The notes under the pieces: generated by a model
What the model was told of the DNA's origin: nothing
The model's input: only the letters and a program-made list of their open reading frames with translations
The model's database searches: none
Shown: positions 15,585 to 18,719 of the stretch, piece after piece
Layout of the letters: the number at the start of each line of letters is the position of its first letter
How positions within the stretch are numbered: position 1 is the first letter of the stretch
Assembly: GCA_934630985.1 (NCBI GenBank)
Contig: CAKTXO010000023.1
Location: forward strand, 1-18,719
Reading direction: 5' to 3'
Origin: an uncultured Oscillospiraceae bacterium
GTDB taxonomy: Bacteria; Bacillota; Clostridia; Oscillospirales; Oscillospiraceae
Length of the DNA: 18,719 nt
Translations under genes and position numbers: made by a program

Positions 15585-15617
15585 CGTCCCCCGGCGGTCA
15601 AGGACTGCCGGGGGACG
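15585..15617 (+). terminator. GC-rich hairpin after the 136-aa gene
   Basis: CGTCCCCCGGCGGT and ACTGCCGGGGGACG form a 14-bp stem (one G-U pair) with a 5-nt loop, 20 nt after the stop codon. No T run follows, so it is an atypical terminator or an mRNA 3'-end stabiliser. Confidence 0.55.
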
Positions 15618-15644
15618 CATTGGCTGTCGACCCTGCCGACAAAA

Positions 15645-15932
15645 GGGTCTGTCTCACTAAGGACTCAGGTAGGTCAAAATAGTCAAAAAGAAGCTGTCAT
15701 TGCGAACCAGTGACCGACGTCACTGGTGTGGCAATCTCCCGGATAGGAGTAAAACCCCCGATTTTCGGACGTAATTGTTCGAAAATCAGGGGGGATTGCC
15801 ACACCAGTCTGCGATATATTACGGTATGATTGCCACTGGCAATCATCACTATTTTAATTCGCTGCGCGGAGCACCACTGGTTCGCAATGACAGTTCTTCT
15901 ATTTGGGAACTTTGTCTTTTTGAGACAGCCCC
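15645..15932. mobile_element. 288-bp MITE with GGGTCTGTCTCA-type ends
   Basis: The ends are GGGTCTGTCTCA (15645-15656) and TGAGACAGCCCC (15921-15932), inverted with one mismatch, the type of terminus seen in many insertion sequences. Inside lie two GTCATTGCGAACCAG units in opposite orientation (15696-15737 and 15794-15891), a long CCCCCGATTTTCG/CGAAAATCAGGGGG stem at about 15752-15793, and a perfect palindrome ATGATTGCCA-C-TGGCAATCAT at 15826-15846. There is no transposase ORF. It ends 4 bp from the stop codon of the SARP gene, so it may act as that gene's 3' end. No target duplication was recognised. Confidence 0.75.
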
Positions 15933-15936
15933 TGCT

Positions 15937-17127
15937 TTATTCTTCCTCGGAATCCGCCGTCAGAGGGCGAATCAGATAAGTCACGTTGGCATTGATGTAG
16001 GGATAGGCTCTGTGGAAGGCCTTGAGGATCCGATCGCAGATCTTCTGGGTGTCCTCATAGCTGGTTCTGGGCAGCAGGATGGCAAACTGGCTGACGCTGC
16101 ACTGGCAGAACAAATCCCCCCGGCGCAGATTCAGCCGAATCTGCTGGGACAGCTGTCCCATAATCCGATCTACGGAGCTTCTGGGGAAGGCCTTCTCCGC
16201 CGCGGTCAGATTCACCAGCACCACATGGGCGGCCTCGCCGCTGCGGGACATGGTACGGCTGGTGGCAAAGCACAGAATCCGGAAGTAATCGAAATCGCAC
16301 TGAAGGGCGCCGGGCTGGGCATCGGACTCGGACAGATGATCCATCACATCGTCCATGCTCAGCAGCCGATCCTCAGGGGAGTACACCGCCGCCCGATAAA
16401 CGGCTCGGGTCTCCTCGGAGGGCATAATGCCGAAATCGTCAAACAGCCGCTTATTCAGGGTCTCGAAAACCTCCGCCGCTCCCTTCCGGTCGCCGCTGCC
16501 AGCCAGCAGCTGCATGAGGATCTGGCAGAAGACTTCGCTGTAGGGCTCCAGACTGATGGCACGGCGGCAAACCTCCACCGCTTCCCTCGTCCGTCCCTGG
16601 GCACTGAGCAGATCCACTGCCTCCCGGGCAGAGGACAGGTACAGATTGTGAAGATAAGTGCTGATGGGAATCACCCAGACCTCGGCAGACTGCCGGGGCA
16701 GGAAATCTCCCTTATAAATCGCCAGCGCCTCCAGCAGGTTATCCAGCCGCTGCTGGGGATCATCGCTCTTCTGACGGCAAAGCCGCTCAAAGACCTCCGC
16801 GTCCACCTCTTCCACGGGCATTCCCCACTGGTAGCCGCCCCGACGGCGCTGAATCATGCTCCGGCCGGTCTCCGGGCTGAACTGCTCCAGCAGAGCCCGG
16901 GTACGGTGCATGGTGATCCGCAGAGCGTTCTCCGGATTGACCGAGTTGGGCTCCTCGCCCCACAGCAGGTCGATCAGCTTCTTCTGGGGCACCGCATTGT
17001 CCCGCTGGCAAATCAGATACGCCAGCAAAATCCAAGCCTTTTTGGAGCGGGTATCGGTATCCAATAGCTCCTGTCCATTCAGCCGCAGGGCAAAACCGCC
17101 CAGCATTTGAACCTTTAATTCACCCAT
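15937..17127 (-). CDS. SARP/BTAD-type transcriptional regulator with degenerate GGDEF-like domain
   Basis: A 396-aa regulator. Residues 1-90 form a winged-helix domain (MGELKVQMLGGFALRLNGQE, KKAWILLAYLICQ, KKLIDLLWGEEPNSVNPENALRITMHRTRALLEQ) as in SARP/OmpR-type activators. Residues about 95-245 are the helical BTAD domain (YKGDFLP...VWVIPISTYLHNLYLSSAREAVDLL...AVEVCRRAISLEPYSE). The C-terminal 120 residues resemble a GGDEF fold (VVLVNLTAAEK, then RRGDLFCQCSVSQFAILLP), with SVSQF where an active enzyme has GGDEF. It should therefore bind a ligand or be structural and not make cyclic di-GMP. ATG 17127 has AAAGGAG at good spacing; GTG 17136 overlaps that site. Targets are unknown. Confidence 0.85.
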   Translation of the reverse strand: MGELKVQMLGGFALRLNGQELLDTDTRSKKAWILLAYLICQRDNAVPQKKLIDLLWGEEPNSVNPENALRITMHRTRALLEQFSPETGRSMIQRRRGGYQWGMPVEEVDAEVFERLCRQKSDDPQQRLDNLLEALAIYKGDFLPRQSAEVWVIPISTYLHNLYLSSAREAVDLLSAQGRTREAVEVCRRAISLEPYSEVFCQILMQLLAGSGDRKGAAEVFETLNKRLFDDFGIMPSEETRAVYRAAVYSPEDRLLSMDDVMDHLSESDAQPGALQCDFDYFRILCFATSRTMSRSGEAAHVVLVNLTAAEKAFPRSSVDRIMGQLSQQIRLNLRRGDLFCQCSVSQFAILLPRTSYEDTQKICDRILKAFHRAYPYINANVTYLIRPLTADSEEE

Positions 17128-17265
17128 GCTGCCCACTCCTTTATATTTGTATGCTTTTCCAGCCTCTAACGAAAAACAGTCGAAAAGTTCGGAAAATACC
17201 TGTTTTTAGGTGTACAGGTACCCCCCCCCGGAAAAAATGTTGCTAGTCCATTTCTCCACCTTTCT

Positions 17266-17293
17266 ATTATACCACATTTTTAGTAGAATGCAA
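17266..17293 (-). promoter_or_regulatory. Promoter of the SARP regulator
   Basis: On the minus strand TTGCAT (17288-17293), 16-bp spacer, TATAAT (17266-17271). The leader to the ATG at 17127 is about 130 nt and includes a run of nine Cs on the plus strand (17221-17229) and a CCTGT/ACAGG hairpin. Confidence 0.6.
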
Positions 17294-17360
17294 CAGAACA
17301 ATTCTGTTTTCAGTGACAAAATTACATGGTTTTGGTAACGAAGTGTAAACCGGGCTGTTA

Positions 17361-18284
17361 TCAGAATCGCACGTCTTCCCCTCGCTCCTGCGCCAGGGCG
17401 CTGGCGGTAATCTGCACAAAGTCCCTGGCGTACTGGGGCACAAATTCGTCCTTCCGATAGCAGGCATAGAAATGCCGGTGATTTTCGTAATCCTTCAGGG
17501 GATAGAAGCAGCCCCGCCGCTGCTGGCAGTAGTCGTCGATGTAGATGCTGGGCAGCAGCATACAGGCACCGGCCTCCAGCGCCACCCGGCGGCCTACCTC
17601 CAGCGCGTCGGTTTCCAGCAAAATACTGGGGGTCAGGCCGTATTTCCGGAAGAGCTTGTCCTGGGTGATTCGGGAGGAATGCCCCTTGGTCAGGGAGACG
17701 AAGCACTCCTGGCGGAAGGCCTCCAGAGGCAGGGCGGTGCCATTGGGATTCTGGCGGGTAATGGCCGCGTCTCTGCCTGCCAGCACCCCGATGGTCTCCT
17801 GCTCCAGCAGCTCATAGGCAAGGCTGGGACTGGTGGACTCCAGGGCGGCAAAGGCCAGATCGATATTGCCGCAGCGCAGCATCTCCTCCAGATTGGCGGA
17901 GCCGCTTTCCGTCAGCTGTAGGGAAACGTTGGGGTACTGCTGCTGAAAAATCGGCATAACCAGGGGCATGACCTGCATGGCTCTGGTAACGCTGATGCCC
18001 AGGCGAAGCCGTCCCGCGTGCTCATGGCGGATCTCCCGAAGCTGGCTGTCCAGCTCGGCGTTGGCCGCCAGAATCCGCTCCGCCGCATGAAGATACTTCT
18101 CCCCGGCGTAGGTCAGGCGCATGGGGCTGGTGCTCCGGTCGAAGATGGGAAGACCGGTCTCCTGCTCCAGCTGCCGGAGCATCTGGCTCAGGGAGGGCTG
18201 GCTGACAAAAAGCCTTTTTGCCGCCGCCGTGATGCTGCCGCATTCGGCAATGGTTTTCACATACTGCGCCTGCTTGAGATTCAT
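17361..18284 (-). CDS. LysR-family transcriptional regulator, divergent from citD
   Basis: A 307-aa LysR-type regulator. The N-terminal helix-turn-helix is textbook: MNLKQAQYVKTIAECGSITAAAKRLFVSQPSLSQMLRQLEQETGLPIFDRS. After a linker helix comes the two-lobed effector domain (RLRLGISVTRAMQVMPLVMPIFQQQYPNVSLQL..., VALEAGACMLLPSIYI). It is transcribed away from citD across a 222-bp gap. LysR genes usually control the divergent operon and repress themselves, so control of citrate fermentation by citrate or a related acid is likely but inferred from position. ATG 18284 has only a weak GGGGGCG upstream. Confidence 0.92.
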   Translation of the reverse strand: MNLKQAQYVKTIAECGSITAAAKRLFVSQPSLSQMLRQLEQETGLPIFDRSTSPMRLTYAGEKYLHAAERILAANAELDSQLREIRHEHAGRLRLGISVTRAMQVMPLVMPIFQQQYPNVSLQLTESGSANLEEMLRCGNIDLAFAALESTSPSLAYELLEQETIGVLAGRDAAITRQNPNGTALPLEAFRQECFVSLTKGHSSRITQDKLFRKYGLTPSILLETDALEVGRRVALEAGACMLLPSIYIDDYCQQRRGCFYPLKDYENHRHFYACYRKDEFVPQYARDFVQITASALAQERGEDVRF

Positions 18285-18343
18285 AACTTTCGCCCCCGAA
18301 TTTGTAGAATTTTCACAAGAATTATCATATGCGGTTTATTATT

Positions 18344-18371
18344 AGTATAATATTTTTCTTATGAAAGTCAA
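18344..18371 (-). promoter_or_regulatory. LysR-gene promoter
   Basis: On the minus strand TTGACT (18366-18371), 16-bp spacer, TATACT (18344-18349), about 60 bp before the LysR start codon. Confidence 0.6.
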
Positions 18372-18384
18372 GAAAAATTCATAA
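18359..18384. promoter_or_regulatory. Dyad operator candidate for the LysR regulator
   Basis: TTATGAA (18359-18365) and its exact complement TTCATAA (18378-18384) are spaced 12 bp. The dyad spans the -35 of the LysR promoter and lies about 40 bp upstream of the citD -35. This suits both autorepression and activation of citD by one LysR tetramer. Confidence 0.5.
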
Positions 18385-18424
18385 ATATAAGTCAAACATT
18401 ATGAGCGGATAAATTTATATATAT

Positions 18425-18453
18425 TTGCAATAATGTATGTTTTGTTGTAGACT
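18425..18453 (+). promoter_or_regulatory. citD promoter
   Basis: TTGCAA (18425-18430), 17-bp spacer, TAGACT (18448-18453). The weak -10 fits an activator-dependent promoter. A small hairpin AGGTTC-GACAG-GAACCT (18466-18482) lies in the leader just before the ribosome binding site. Confidence 0.5.
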
Positions 18454-18506
18454 ATCCTCAGAAAAAGGTTCGACAGGAACCTATTATAAAGTACGGAGGA
18501 TGCACA

Positions 18507-18719
18507 ATGGAAATTCTGAAATCCGCGGCTGCCGGAACTCTGGAATCCAGCGACTGCATGGTCACCGTTGAGCCCGGTGAGGGCATCAGCCTGGACCTGA
18601 GCAGCAGCGTTATGAACCAGTACGGCCGCCAGATCAAGGCAACGGTTCTGGAAACCCTGGAGCGGCTGGACGTGAAGAACGCCAACGTCACCGTCGTGGA
18701 CAAGGGCGCGCTGGAATGC
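18507..18719 (+). CDS. citD: Citrate lyase acyl carrier protein, gamma subunit (3' end outside window)
   Basis: The first 71 residues of CitD, the carrier subunit of citrate lyase (CitDEF), which cleaves citrate to acetate and oxaloacetate. The N-terminal AGTLESSDCMVTVEP carries the conserved serine that receives the phosphoribosyl-dephospho-CoA arm. It is followed by SLDLSSSVMNQYGRQIKATVLETLERLDVKNANVTVVDKGALEC, matching the family to its near-C-terminal DDKGALDC block. About 20-25 residues remain beyond the window. ATG 18507 follows GGAGGA at 6 nt. As the first gene after the divergent LysR it probably opens a citDEF-type operon. Confidence 0.93.
   Translation, partial: MEILKSAAAGTLESSDCMVTVEPGEGISLDLSSSVMNQYGRQIKATVLETLERLDVKNANVTVVDKGALEC

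Noticed and set aside
15775..17067. 430-codon plus-strand ORF antisense to the SARP gene
   Set aside because: The minus-strand SARP protein has clear domains, promoter and ribosome binding site; the plus frame begins inside a MITE.
17221..17229. Run of nine Cs as a phase-variation switch
   Set aside because: It lies in the untranslated leader of the SARP gene, not in a coding frame or promoter spacer, so slippage would have little predictable effect.

Overview
The window looks like a chromosomal segment of a gut-type Firmicute, probably of the class Clostridia and the Oscillospiraceae/Ruminococcaceae neighbourhood. This is inferred from gene content, strong purine-rich ribosome binding sites, roughly 50-60% GC housekeeping genes and palindromic small repeats; no marker gene settles the species. 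It has an accessory half (1 to about 11.2 kb) and a chromosomal half (about 11.2 to 18.7 kb).

Accessory half, element 1 (1 to about 6.9 kb; left end outside the window). It holds a small minus-strand gene broken by an in-frame stop, an SOS-type promoter reading into a structured terminated RNA, a tnpV gene, about 400 bp of degenerate direct repeats that look like a centromere, an actin-like parM with an overlapping ribbon-helix-helix partner (parR-like), a mobC, a ParB-family gene, a TnpW-like small gene and a large serine recombinase. The recombinase is frameshifted by one extra A. No relaxase follows mobC. The element therefore looks like a decayed integrative element with plasmid-style segregation genes, unlikely to transfer or excise without help.

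Accessory half, element 2 (about 6.9 to 11.2 kb). A second large serine recombinase and an 89-aa partner run on the minus strand, converging on recombinase 1. Divergent from them is a MOBV (Pre/Mob) relaxase. The roughly 430 bp between holds two strong hairpins, a 16-codon leader ORF with a sequestered ribosome binding site, and a hairpin whose loop closely resembles the MOBV nic site. After the relaxase come about 720 bp of structured DNA without a recognisable gene, then a small mobile-element ORF whose frame runs into the antisense of a tRNA-Leu gene. This is best read as a small mobilizable element lying beside or inside element 1, next to tRNA-Leu.

Chromosomal half. tRNA-Leu(UAG) on the minus strand is followed by rny (RNase Y) with its own promoter, 213-nt leader and terminator. 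Next comes a cluster of nested palindromic repeats, then a three-gene plus-strand run: an acidic membrane-anchored protein, GluQRS (glutamyl-Q tRNA(Asp) synthetase) and a 136-aa unknown. A 288-bp MITE lies between this run and a convergent SARP/BTAD-type regulator carrying a degenerate GGDEF-like domain. A LysR-type regulator is divergent from citD, the start of a probable citrate lyase operon, across a compact promoter region with a dyad operator candidate.

The most unusual features are the predicted MOBV oriT with its hairpin-sequestered leader peptide, the centromere-like repeats before parM on an integrative element, the SOS-driven structured RNA, and the 720-bp structured orphan region.
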